Positions 1-9,351 of a stretch of 20,330 nt of DNA are shown piece after piece; within the stretch, counting starts at the first letter, position 1; every line of letters begins with the position of its first letter. Position numbers and translations under genes: made by a program. Where the stretch lies: positions 1 through 20,330 of the forward strand of contig CAJNOQ010003413.1 of the NCBI GenBank assembly GCA_905250885.1. The letters run 5' to 3'. The notes beneath the pieces were generated by a model. The model did no database searches. It saw only the letters and a program-made list of their open reading frames with translations, and was not told the origin of the DNA. This DNA is from Didymodactylos carnosus (Eukaryota; Rotifera; Eurotatoria; Philodinida; Philodinidae).

Positions 1-247
1 AATTCTTGCAAAAAAGGTGGTAAGACAAAGCAAAGAAAAATAATCTTTATATTTTTTTACCACTTATGCCTAGACTAATTAATATTACTATTCAGTTTAA
101 TTAAAGCATATCTAGTTCGTCTGGAGGACTCTATCGGTTAAAGCATGTTATATTTCTTCGTTTTTGGATAATACGTTGCAAGAAACAATTCAAAAATCAT
201 CCTCAATTGCAGACACTGGTTGTGTTCATGTTTTATATATACGCCTG

Positions 248-1734
248 AATAAAAATGGTTTCAGTCGTTTTTCTAAATATATCACCAATATAAAAATACA
301 TTTTTAGAAAAATAATTATATATTCTAGCAGCGCTCGAAATTCTTCATTATCCTATATATTTATGCCTTGACTTGCACTTATTTGCTGAAAAATATTTCG
401 AGTACAATGAAAGGCAACTTCATCGTCAAATTCCCACGAATTGCATTTTTTATTCTTTTTTTAGTTGTTTTTTCAAATTTATTATCAATATAAAAATAAC
501 TTTAAGATAATTCTTTTTGGTAATGGGTAATAATTTGAACAAGAATATTATAGCGATAACAGCAGCTTTAAACATCATATATTTATTTCAATATTCATGT
601 CAACGCTTCTCTGTTTGAAATAGTATTTTCAAGATATAGTATGAAAACGAGTCTGACAGGACTCTTATAGAATAAAATATAACAGTATATTTTCACTGAA
701 GTATTTCAGTGATAAGGCTGTAATTTCTATTAATAAATTATAGTGTACTGTACGTACAGTACACTATTCCTGATCCTTCGGTGGACTATTAAAGTTTGAT
801 TTTGACTCTTGGTTTTGATGAAAAGTCCTTCGGAGTAAATTACTAACGAAACGGACGCGATAGTTTTGTTTAATTCAGGCTGTCAAGCTAGAATTGCAAG
901 TGATTCTCAGACTAACAGTATGTTGTATCCGGTATCTTTTGATATCACCTTCCAGTCGGCCCAATTAATTTTATAATCTATTTCCAGTTTGTGTCTGCGA
1001 AGAGCTGATTTGATGTCTGTCATTTATTATTTCCATCACTGTCATATGATGGTTCTTTTATTGAAAAATAAACAACTTTTTTGGCTATATTTTGCTGAGA
1101 CCGTCATCGTAATCAGGTACCTGTTGTAGCTGTTAAGTCTGTCGAGTAGGTGAGTTGAGGCGAAACTATGTTACAGCCTTATCACTAAAATACTTCAGTG
1201 AAAATATACTGTTATATTTTATTCTATAAGAGTCTTGTCAGACTCGTTTTCATACTATGTCTTGAAAATGCTGTTTGAAACAGAGAAGCGTTGACATGAA
1301 TATTGAAATAAATATATGATGTTTAAAGCTGTTGTTATCGCTGTAATATTCATAAAAATAACTTTAAAAAAAAGTAATATATTCTGGTAGCGCTTGAAAT
1401 TCTCTATCATCCTGTGCTTTGCCGGCCTTGACTTGAAATTATTTGCTGACAAATATTTCATATATTGTTAATGTACTCACGTATCACATGGATTGCATTC
1501 GATGAAAAATAGAAAATACTGAGAGGCTGTACCCGTTACAATTCCGGAAAGTGTGATAGGTGGGGTGTATTAATAGTATTCAAAATTTTTGCTAGCAAAT
1601 AATTTCGAATCCAGACTGGAAAAACAGAGACTAATAGAGAATTTCAAGCGCTACCAGAATATATAATTATTTTTCTAAAATGTATTTGTATATTCATAAT
1701 AAATTCCAAAACACGACTGAAAACTATTTTTTTA
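248..1734. repeat. Two-tier (nested) inverted-repeat element, foldback-like
   Basis: Outer arms are about 248-405 and, inverted, 1578-1734. They share a TTTCAGTCGT-like end, a TATATTCTRGYAGCGCT core and a TTATTTGCTG block, but are clearly diverged. Inner arms are 544-723 and, inverted, 1171-1350, each 180 bp with about nine differences (roughly 95% identity), eight of them transitions. Part of the outer unit recurs in direct orientation at about 1350-1507. The centre (724-1170) has no long reading frame, and the 68-codon minus-strand frame at 1255-1461 simply crosses repeat arms. I see no transposase and no certain target-site duplication, so this is either a non-autonomous foldback element or a locally rearranged inverted duplication. 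Confidence 0.8.
741..766. repeat. 26-bp perfect palindrome
   Basis: The half-site TAGTGTACTGTAC is followed directly by its exact reverse complement with no spacer. It lies near the left edge of the centre of the 248-1734 inverted-repeat element, 17 bases inside the inner left arm. It could be a cruciform-forming site or a binding site; no function can be assigned from sequence. Confidence 0.85.
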
Positions 1735-1957
1735 CAGGTGGATATGGACAACGACTTAAAAAGATAAAACCACATCTTGGACAAATCGAAAAATAGTGTC
1801 TAAATAAGCATTTTTTCGACTTAGTAGATTATTTAATTAAATTCTTCGATACAGCATACAGATCATGAAATGTAATATCGTTTTCCACTACCGACTTTCT
1901 CTCTAATATTCTTAGAAATAGATTCATTTTTCACAAGAAACGAAACATAAAATGCAC

Positions 1958-2021
1958 TAGAGTAGATTGAAATAGTGTTTTCATTTCTTAAGAAATGAAA
2001 ACACTATATCAATCTACTCTA
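1958..2021. repeat. 64-bp near-perfect palindrome
   Basis: Two 32-base arms (1958-1989 and 1990-2021) meet with no spacer at TTTCTT/AAGAAA. The only mismatch is the A/A pair at 1971/2008. It lies about 220 bp right of the first inverted-repeat element. Such a spacer-free palindrome could be a tiny foldback insertion or the scar of a hairpin-mediated rearrangement. Confidence 0.85.
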
Positions 2022-3177
2022 CTGTGTGTTAATGTTACGCTGAAATACTAGCCTGTATTTTCTGATTACAGTACAACAAGTGGATATTTCCATAGGTAGA
2101 CATTTTTGTAATATTACAAATGCTAGAACCTCCAATTAGAAGGAGAAAAATCTCAAAACTTGCCATTGTTTTGGAATTTTAATGGGGGATAGTCATGAAT
2201 TTTTATCGTGCAAAATGGAAACAGAATATTGACATCGTGGTTTTGAGGCACGAATAGTTTGTGTCTTTAATGAAGTTGACTTTTCATAAATGCTTATTGA
2301 AAAAAGTAATACAAAACCGATCTTAGTACGTGAAAAATGGTCGAAAACGACGATTAATTGAATCAATCTTAAGTTTAAAAATGAATGACAAATTAAAAAA
2401 AGAAGTGAAACTAAATTCGTTAGAAGTGGCTGAGCACAAAGAAAATGCTCATTAAATGTTTCCTCCTTTTTTCCATTAGACTTTTTGAACGCGTATTTTA
2501 AACACGCTTATTTCGAACAACTTCTTTTTTTTTTTTTTGTTTATTTTAAATGTTTTTTTAGTTTATTTAAATACTAGAAATGACAAAACATATATGCGAT
2601 TCAGTCAACCGATCTCATTTTATTCACGAAAATTAATTCATTTCACCAGAATATAAAAGAAAGAAAATATTTTCTAGCATCTTTTATGCATCCTTCTTCT
2701 TCATTAAACTACTACCAAAACAGACTTCGTCTACTATTCGATTTTTACTATTTACCTATAATGAATGAACTAGCAAGTGCATGATGCTTTTTTATACTTC
2801 TTTTGAGTTAATACGCGGAAAAAACATAGAAAAATAAATTAAAGAGATACATATATATTTTGCTGAATTAGATAATAAAAAAATAAAGTTACAGACATCT
2901 TGTTTTGAACAGGAATAACCGATAAGTAACATTTATTGTACAAATACAAAATAAAAAGACTAGATTAGAAATGCACTATTATAAATATTTTTTCACCTAC
3001 ATCTTTCTGTGTACAGCCAGAAAAAACTGACTTTAAGAAATGAATGTGTCATATGAAAGAAAACAGACGATTTGTTCACATGAAAAGCCAAGCAGAGTAC
3101 CTGTAATATATTAGATAAAATTCAAGAAGTTTTAGACGAAAAGTGTTCCATGAACGCTTCTACTAGAATAAAAACCA
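2022..3177. other. AT-rich gene-free stretch; 3' flank of the C2 gene
   Basis: No credible gene was found on either strand. The sequence is very AT-rich, with homopolymer runs near 2525-2540. On the minus strand this is the 3' flank of the C2-domain gene: a possible poly(A) signal AATAAA (TTTATT at 2932-2937 on the plus strand) lies about 240 bases past its stop codon. A short plus-strand open stretch (2327-2455) was considered and not accepted. Confidence 0.6.
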
Positions 3178-6144
3178 TTAAGTTGTCTTGACCTCCGGCA
3201 TAAGAACCACTTCAGGCTGTAAACTAAACCTAAGACAAAAGATACAATGTTACATTAATATTAATGCTGCAAAAAGTATTTACCATTGTGTACGTTTTTC
3301 GCCGGACTTCAAATCACTCAAAGAAAGGTTAACCTGAAATATGAGAAAAATAATTTATTCAGATCTGCAATATTCAACTCTTATCAGCTTTTTCTATATA
3401 ACTTGGTCTGATAAATATCATGTAGTAAGTCTTTGCTGCTTAGGCATGTTCTTGTACGAACGAGCGAGGGTTTTTTAAGTGCTTTCCCTCTGTCAGACAA
3501 GTCAATTTTCGTCAAAATTATCGATTTTGAGATTTATACAAGATTGGATAGTCCAACGTGTTTATTTTCAGAATCTATATTACTTTCTGTCACAGAAATG
3601 AGTTTTCAAGGTTTCACAAAATGTTTTTTGTGAAACCTCGAAAAATAAAATATTCAAATTCTAGTTTTTTTCCACATTACTTGTGCCATTAAACTATTTT
3701 CTGAAGCCGTAGATTTGTAGTAACCTTCTCTGATCACAATGAGACACAGCATAACTCTGTGTGATTTTCTGTTAAAAAGTTACAGGCATTTTCCTACAAA
3801 TAAAGTGCACTAACAAATACACAACGTGTTTCTCGAAATCGTTTTCAGAAAGTTAGCCAGAAAACGATGACGCTATAAAAGAACTCTTGGTTACATTTTG
3901 AGACCACCGCAAACTGCTTTATAACTCAGAATGGAAAAGAAATCTTTGCCGCACAAAAACCTATTTTTTGCCTCTTATTTTTAGGATAAGTCTTAGAAAA
4001 TTCAATGGCTTTTGACCAAGGAATCTATCAGTAGGTTCAAGAACATTTTCTTTTCAAAAAGAAATTTGGCACCTGAAGAATAGTGTTAGGTACCTACAAT
4101 AAAAATTCTAGCCTGGACGGATGAAATTTCAGGGTGGTCATAAGCGGCGCCGACTGAGTACACTAGCAAAAAACGATGTTTTAATCCAGAAACGTTATAA
4201 TACGAAACTTAACTTTTGGAGATCTTTCAGCAAAATGATTATAACTCTATCAGAAAACATGATATGGAGTTGGGTGACATCGCAATTTGTTCAAAACTCT
4301 TTGCGCCAAAAGGCTGACTATATGAAAAACTTTCAAGTACCGAAAGAAGAAAAAAGTTTTGAAAGTTAAAAAATACAGTTTTTAAAATAACTGTAAAAAA
4401 TTCATATCCCGCCAGCAAAAGGTCGTGTAGAACTAGGAGTGATCTTACTTTGTAGAGGACACGTCACGCTATCATGCATTATATTTAATTAAAAAATGAA
4501 AATTTTTTCTAAAATGTATCCTTAATATCAACATTCATAGGATAAGATACATATTCTATAGAAATTTTGTCAAAAGCGGTTGTTCTAGGACGAAAATAGG
4601 TTTCTGACAGAGGGATCTTAAACAAAAATGACAAGGTGAGAAGCGACTATTGCGTACATCGGACGCTCAACATTCAAATACATCTACTATATGTTCCAGA
4701 AATAGAACAGATCCAAACGAAAAAAATTGAGCCCATTTTCTTACTTGACCGACAAATTGTGTTTCACTTTTATGTTTAATATTTAAAGATAATATTTTTT
4801 TTCTTAAATTTTCGTACGTTATTACAACTTCAAATGCGTGATTCTTTTGTGAATTCAATTTCTCGACTTTTATTGTTTGATCTATATGGTTATTTTCATT
4901 CGGTAATAAATTTACACTGATATCCAAATCACTCAAATGATTTTTATTTGGGTCTATAGCATCTTCTAATTTCAGCACATTGACTAAAAATTTACTTCGT
5001 TCATCATCGTACATATAGAACAATTCAATTCGACGATTTGATTCAAATATCGGAGTTAAAGATGTTTGATGATGAACAATTATTTCATGAACGGCAGGAT
5101 CGTGTTCAAATTCCTCTAATTCATGAGTAAGTTTCGAAAATAATTCCGGATCTGTTGTTAATGATGATTTACGAGATCGACTCTCATGAACAATAGGATC
5201 ATGTTCAAATTTTTCTAGTTCATCAGTAATTCTTGATGATAGGTCATCTTCAGCTAAAACAGGCTTCGTTGAGTTGTTCGTTGTAACAGAACTGTGCAAA
5301 TTTAATTTGCTATCATTTTGGTGATTGTTATTCATTACTGGATGATGATTTATTTCAATGATTTCTCTTAGAGAATGATCTTTATCTGTATCTGTCATTT
5401 TAGTTGGTAATTCAGAATTAGAATTTTGTTCAGACTCGGAACGAGTATCTTTTTTATGATCATCGTCGACTGGTTGTTGATAAAATGATTGTACAAGTTT
5501 TTCTTCTCCATTTTCACTTATCTGTTCAATTTTCTTTTCTAGTTCATGTAATTCAGTAGAAAAATCTTTTGCTGCTTGTCTAACTAATAATGGATCTTCT
5601 TCCAATGTTGTTCTCGAATCTTGCACTTGACATGAATCCGATTTTTCTGATGCAAAATCGCAGAAACTATAGTATTTATTATCAGTGAACTCCTTTTTTT
5701 CATGTGCATCATGTTCTTTACGATCGCTAGAGTTTTTCTTGTACTGAAGTTGCTCGTTCATTGCTGTTGGTTTCTCTGTACTTTCATATGCATTAGATGA
5801 TTCCTGTTCAACTTCGTCATTTTCTGCATTAGACTCCTTCTTACTTTTCTTTTCATCCTAAACAAAAAAACAATGTGAGATAAGTTGTTTGTGAAAATTC
5901 ATTCTGTAGCCAAATCACAGTTACAATCGGATCCGGGTTAATTTAGGTAATATCTAAAAAAAAGCTTTATTCTACTTTTCTCAAAGCAAAAGATGAAACT
6001 AGGATAAATAAATCACTATTATTTCTGGTAAACGTTTCGAATACTTACATCAGAAATTTTCTTATACCATGATAAAATGTATATGGAAGCAGTCAGCGTC
6101 ACACAGACAATAATGCTCAAGATCACTTCGGTTATGTTAACCAT
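3178..6144 (-). CDS. Synaptotagmin-like membrane protein with a single, probably calcium-independent C2 domain
   Basis: Four exons on the minus strand: 6144-6049, 5857-4745, 3333-3284 and 3229-3178, joined by GT-AG introns of 191, 1411 and 54 bp, give 436 residues. Residues 4-26 form one hydrophobic helix (signal-anchor type) followed by WYKK. Residues 33-300 are polar, acidic and probably disordered, with two near-repeats about 32 residues apart (236-257 and 268-290, core ELEKFEHDPIVHE / ELEEFEHDPAVHE) and a fainter third copy near 120. Residues about 306-423 read as a type-I C2 domain: ELFYMYDDERSKFLVNVLKL, an SDLDISVNLLP strand, FVGQ, then VNLSLSDLK and TQWFSLQPE. The last two motifs come from exons 3-4, which confirms the model. 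Loop-1 aspartates seem present (D334, D342), but loop 3 reads KHKSET, so calcium binding is doubtful. Canonical synaptotagmins carry two C2 domains; only one is visible here. A membrane-tethering or trafficking role is inference. An AG acceptor (6157-6156) lies 11 bases before the ATG. Confidence 0.75.
3334..4744 (-). other. Unusually long (1.4 kb) intron of the C2-domain gene
   Basis: The donor GTAAGA starts at 4744 directly after GGT CAA (FVGQ). The acceptor TTTCAG ends at 3334 directly before GTT AAC CTT (VNL), so the C2 reading frame is continuous across it. Most other introns here are 53-72 bp. The intron holds a hairpin with 18-base arms (3603-3620 / 3627-3644, one mismatch, 6-base loop) and short plus-strand open frames (3433-3633, 4121-4369) that match nothing I recognise. 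It may contain an old insertion, but I could not find terminal repeats. Confidence 0.65.
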
Positions 6145-6279
6145 TTTCACTTTATCTAAGACATCAACATAACACTACAGTAAGAAAGAATGTACAAAAA
6201 AAAGAATAGACATTTTGACTGTTATTCACTAATTGCTGATTCACTGATTCTAATTTTTTTAATAGTAACACAGCATTAA

Positions 6280-6486
6280 CTCTTTACTCCCGCCGGTCCC
6301 TTCCAAGGGACATCGCTGTGATGGGTTTATAAAAAGAATGGATCATTTGCTCAAAGGGCAGTTTTTTTTCTAATGTAAGACAATAGATAGTCCAACGTTG
6401 GATCGATATAAAAAGATAAATTTTGCATTTTAGTTCAGTGGGCATTTCAGCTGAAGCTATCATAAAAGTGTCTTCGGGGTAAAGGG
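6280..6486. mobile_element. 207-bp MITE with TTAA target duplication (piggyBac-like)
   Basis: TTAA at 6276-6279 and again at 6487-6490 bracket the element. Its ends are imperfect terminal inverted repeats, CTCTTTACTCCCG on the left and, reverse-complemented, CCCTTTACCCCG on the right. The CCCTTT start and TTAA duplication are typical of the piggyBac superfamily. A subterminal palindrome (GTCCCTT-CC-AAGGGAC) follows the left end. Insertion is shown directly: the opposite arm of the surrounding inverted repeat reads GCATTAATGTCG with a single TTAA at 8055-8058. There is no coding capacity, so the element would need a transposase supplied from elsewhere. Confidence 0.85.
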
Positions 6487-6639
6487 TTAATGTGAGCTCT
6501 CATTTTCTGTATCCTCTTTCGTAATGCATTTCCACTAAACAAAAAAAATAGTTTTCTCTGAAAAACTGGTGGCGACATCCTTCTTGTGCTAGTAGGAACA
6601 TTTAATCAATCAACCGTTACCGAGAGGAGATTACTTGCT

Positions 6640-7105
6640 CCTATGATAAGATTTTGTAGGATTCCTATTTTTTCGTTCTGTATATATTTTCTTTCTTTTT
6701 TTATAAGACAATAACACAATCATGTTTTGCAGTAATTTTAATACCATATCACCGATAAAAAAAAATTAAAGTTTGTTTAGAGTTAAAGAAAAGTGCTTTT
6801 TCGTATTCAGCACACTTGATAACCTCAAAAATTTTCCATTTTTAGCGAGGGATACCGACAAAAAGTTAAGAAAATTTTTCAAACAAATTGCCGCAGAAAA
6901 ATCCCCATGGTAAAATTTTGAAAATTTTTCTTAACTTTTTGTCGGTACCCCTCGCACTACAAGATCTGATTACAGGATCCTATAAGAATCTTACAGTAGG
7001 ATTTTGTAGAATTTTTTTCGCTTTGAGATTGCCGACAGAGTCCTACAAGATCATACAGAATTTTTGTAGGATGTCACAGGATCCTAAAGTAGGATCTTGT
7101 AGGAT
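6640..7105. repeat. TAGGATC/CCTACAAGATC-rich insertion in the left spacer
   Basis: Variants of TTTTGTAGGATT, AGTAGGATCTTGTAGGAT and ACAGGATCCTA recur in both orientations near 6648, 6974-7010, 7040-7070 and 7078-7106. This block is absent from the corresponding right spacer (7833-7909) of the surrounding inverted repeat, so it looks like a separate insertion or expansion. The 74-codon plus-strand frame at 6888-7112 is a by-product of the repeats. Confidence 0.6.
6845..6955. repeat. 39-bp-arm hairpin
   Basis: The left arm 6845-6883 (beginning GCGAGGGATACCGAC) and right arm 6917-6955 are reverse complements with one mismatch, separated by a 33-base loop. A transcript through it would fold into a long stem. 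It lies inside the TAGGATC-rich insertion and may be that insertion's core. Confidence 0.85.
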
Positions 7106-7118
7106 TATTTGACTTGGA

Positions 7119-7832
7119 AACGTGATTGAACTACCTTATATCTGTCGAGCTTAGCACATTCGGGATCAATTTACAACGACGCTGGTAACAAAAGTCGTTA
7201 CAGCAAGGAAACGGCAAATCGCTTATCACAATCCGAAAAAGAATTATTCATTCTTCGAATGACGCGACCTAGATATATTTATAAGATACACTGCGGCACC
7301 TTTCAGAATTATTAAGATCTTTCTTTTCAAGGTAAATTCAAAGAAGCCATATAAGAATATTTCAGGTTTTAATCTTCTGTTTAATGTGGCATCCATCCAA
7401 AAAAACCACATGGGTAGAGGAGTATCGCTCGAGGAATTTGTTATTAGAATAAATAACGGCTCAGATCTGGAATATACCTTAAGAGAAATATTTATTCTCT
7501 AATGTAGTGGTACTTCTAGTGGGACTTTGAGCATAGGACCCGGTCTACACTATAAAAGTTAACTCTGGACTAAGGAATCCGATTGGAGTTGCTAAGTAGC
7601 AACACCAATCAAAGTACTAAGAGTAAATCATGGAGCGTTTAGTGCGTTTGTACGAAAATTAGAGCCTAAATAATTTTCGATTTTCTACAGTAGAATTGTA
7701 TTTATATTAAAGTTACTGCAAAACACGTATGTGATTGTGTTCTCTTATAATAATGACTTTTGTTACCAGCGACGTTGTAAATGGATTCCCAATATACTAA
7801 GCTAGATAGATGTAAGGCAGTACAATCACGTT
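7119..7832. repeat. Inner inverted-repeat tier of the 6231-8101 element
   Basis: Arms 7119-7196 and 7755-7832 are reverse complements of equal length (78 bp) with scattered differences. Between them are 558 bp of noncoding sequence containing a small stem-loop (7582-7609, GTTGCT-AAGT-AGCAAC core) and a TATAAAAG motif near 7552. No open frame worth reporting is present. Confidence 0.75.
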
Positions 7833-8101
7833 GATACTAAAGACTTAAACCTTTCACGTTCAACCTCCCCTGATCGTGCTAAAGCATTTTTCTTGCCTAA
7901 GTTAGCCCATAATCTCCTCTCGGGTAACGGTTGATTGATTAAATGCTAGTATTAGCACAAGAAGGATGTCGCTACCAATTCTTAGAGGAAACTATATATT
8001 TTCTGTTTAGTGGAAATGCATCACGAAAGAGGATACAGAAAATGAGAGCTCGCATTAATGTCGTGTTACTATCAAAAGTATTAGAATATAACTTCAGCAA
8101 T

Positions 8102-8484
8102 AAATGCCACAAAGTTCTATAGAAAATTTGATCTAACAAGCCGTTTACGTTTCGGGGATGAATACGTGAAGAAAGATAAAAATTTTGTGATACATCACCA
8201 CTTTTCGATTAGATTTTCCTAGACACGAAAACAACAAAATTAGCTCATTAACAGATTATTGCTATAATTATTGGGTGTATTTTCTGTATAGCTTGCATTT
8301 ATAAAAGAAGTTTTCTAATGTAAGAGATATATTCTTCCCAATTATTTACGCTACTTGTGCTCGAAGAACATAACGTTGTTCAAGTCGGAGGATACCATAA
8401 AAAGTTTTTACCAACCTTGTGTAAATTATTCTGTTTTCAGATATATAGTTGATAAAAGTACAATTTCGAAGAAAGTGACAAGCT
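8102..8484. other. RPS25 upstream region
   Basis: No gene is visible. A pyrimidine-rich tract ending TTCTGTTTTCAG (AG at 8439-8440) forms a good 3' splice acceptor 44 bases before the RPS25 start codon. It would serve either spliced-leader addition or a 5'UTR intron. A minus-strand frame (8346-8627) only overlaps RPS25 exon 1 and is not real. Confidence 0.5.
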
Positions 8485-8909
8485 ATGCCGGCGAAAGCTA
8501 CAAAAGGGAAAAAAACTGAAAAAGAAACCGGTGGTTCTACAACATCGGGTGGTAAAGCGAAAAAGAAGAAATGGTCAAAAGGAAAAGTTCGAGATAAGTT
8601 AAATAATATGGTACGTACCCAACCCAAAACATCAACACCATTTTTATTGCAATTATTTTCCTCCTGTTGTAGGTATTATTCGATAAAGCAACATATGATA
8701 AATGTGTGAAAGATCTTCCACAATATAAATTAATAACACCAGCTGTTGTTTGTGAACGATTTAAAGTGCGTGGTAGTTTAGCACGATCAATTATTGGTGA
8801 ATTAGTTAAAAAAGGTCAAATAAGACAAGTTGTCAAGCATAGTAAACAAGAAATTTACACAAGAGCGACAAAAGATGATGCTGCACCCGAAGCCGACGCA
8901 GCAAAATAA
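8485..8909 (+). CDS. RPS25: 40S ribosomal protein S25 (eS25)
   Basis: Two exons, 8485-8610 and 8673-8909, are joined by a 62-bp intron (GTACGT...TGTTGTAG) in phase 0 and give 120 residues, close to the usual animal length. The N-terminus is the lysine-rich tail typical of eS25, followed by [20 protein letters not shown] spanning the splice junction. The winged-helix core continues with [20 protein letters not shown] and ends [13 protein letters not shown] plus a short acidic, alanine-rich tail. The protein belongs to the small-subunit head and is known for roles in IRES-driven initiation. The ATG is the first in frame after an AG acceptor at 8439-8440. A poly(A) signal AATAAA lies at 8982-8987. 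Its neighbours RPL7 and DCAF7 share its strand, but spacing does not suggest one transcript. Confidence 0.97.
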
Positions 8910-9351
8910 AAACACGATTAATACACATTGTTGTTTTGTCATGAAAATGTTGTTGTTTCCATCTTAAAAACAAAATGTTTCAATAAAAACATGTTGATTT
9001 CTTACGATAATTGTTAATCATTCTTTTAATCACGTTATTTTTTTTGGATGGTCTTAATTTTTTTCACAGGACGTTTCTACATCGACTAGTTATTGAAATT
9101 CACAAAAATAACATATACGGAAGTTTGGCTTAGTGTGCATGAAAATACCTCTATACAACTAAATAGCGAATGCTTGTTGTCAAGCTATCGGCATGACAAT
9201 AGCTACTGGAGTAAATCACATGAAATAAAAAAATAGTGCTCTTTTTTTCCTTTGCTCGTTGCTGTTTCATATAATATCTGCGGCGAAACTTTGATTTTTT
9301 TCGGTGTTAATGTTCTTATTTGTTTAATTACAGATCAGATAATCACTTTTT
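8910..9351. other. RPS25-DCAF7 intergenic region
   Basis: Contains the RPS25 3'UTR with AATAAA at 8982-8987, then about 350 bp with no gene. Close to DCAF7, TTTGTTTAATTACAG (AG at 9332-9333) is a likely splice acceptor 18 bases before the ATG. No TATA box is obvious. Confidence 0.5.

Larger units (their letters stand above)
6231..8101. repeat. Second two-tier inverted-repeat element, with a MITE in one arm
   Basis: The outer arms are 6231-6633 and, inverted, 7910-8101. Once the 207-bp MITE and its extra TTAA are removed from the left arm, both arms are about 192 bp and easily alignable, including AATGCATTTCCACTAAAC and CGACATCCTTCTTGTGCTA. The inner arms are 7119-7196 and 7755-7832 (78 bp each), sharing CGCTGGTAACAAAAGTC. 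The left spacer between tiers is 485 bp and the right one 77 bp, so the left spacer probably took a further insertion. The centre (7197-7754) has no gene. No transposase frame is visible. The architecture parallels the 248-1734 element, although the sequences look unrelated. Confidence 0.8.

Noticed and set aside
1255..1461. 68-codon minus-strand frame
   Set aside because: It spans the inner arm and an outer-unit copy of the inverted-repeat element and shows no known protein pattern.
2327..2455. 42-codon plus-strand stretch after an AG, basic and helical-looking
   Set aside because: No start codon, no compatible upstream exon in frame, and short enough to be chance.
4667..4744. Continuation of the C2 gene reading frame past FVGQ to a stop at 4667
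   Set aside because: The frame crosses a GTAAGA donor exactly where C2 homology stops, and homology resumes in the exon at 3333. The extra residues are intron read-through.
6888..7112. 74-codon plus-strand frame
   Set aside because: It is made of the right hairpin arm and TAGGATC repeats, with no protein-like pattern.
8346..8627. 93-codon minus-strand frame
   Set aside because: It is antisense to RPS25 exon 1, whose protein is unmistakable.
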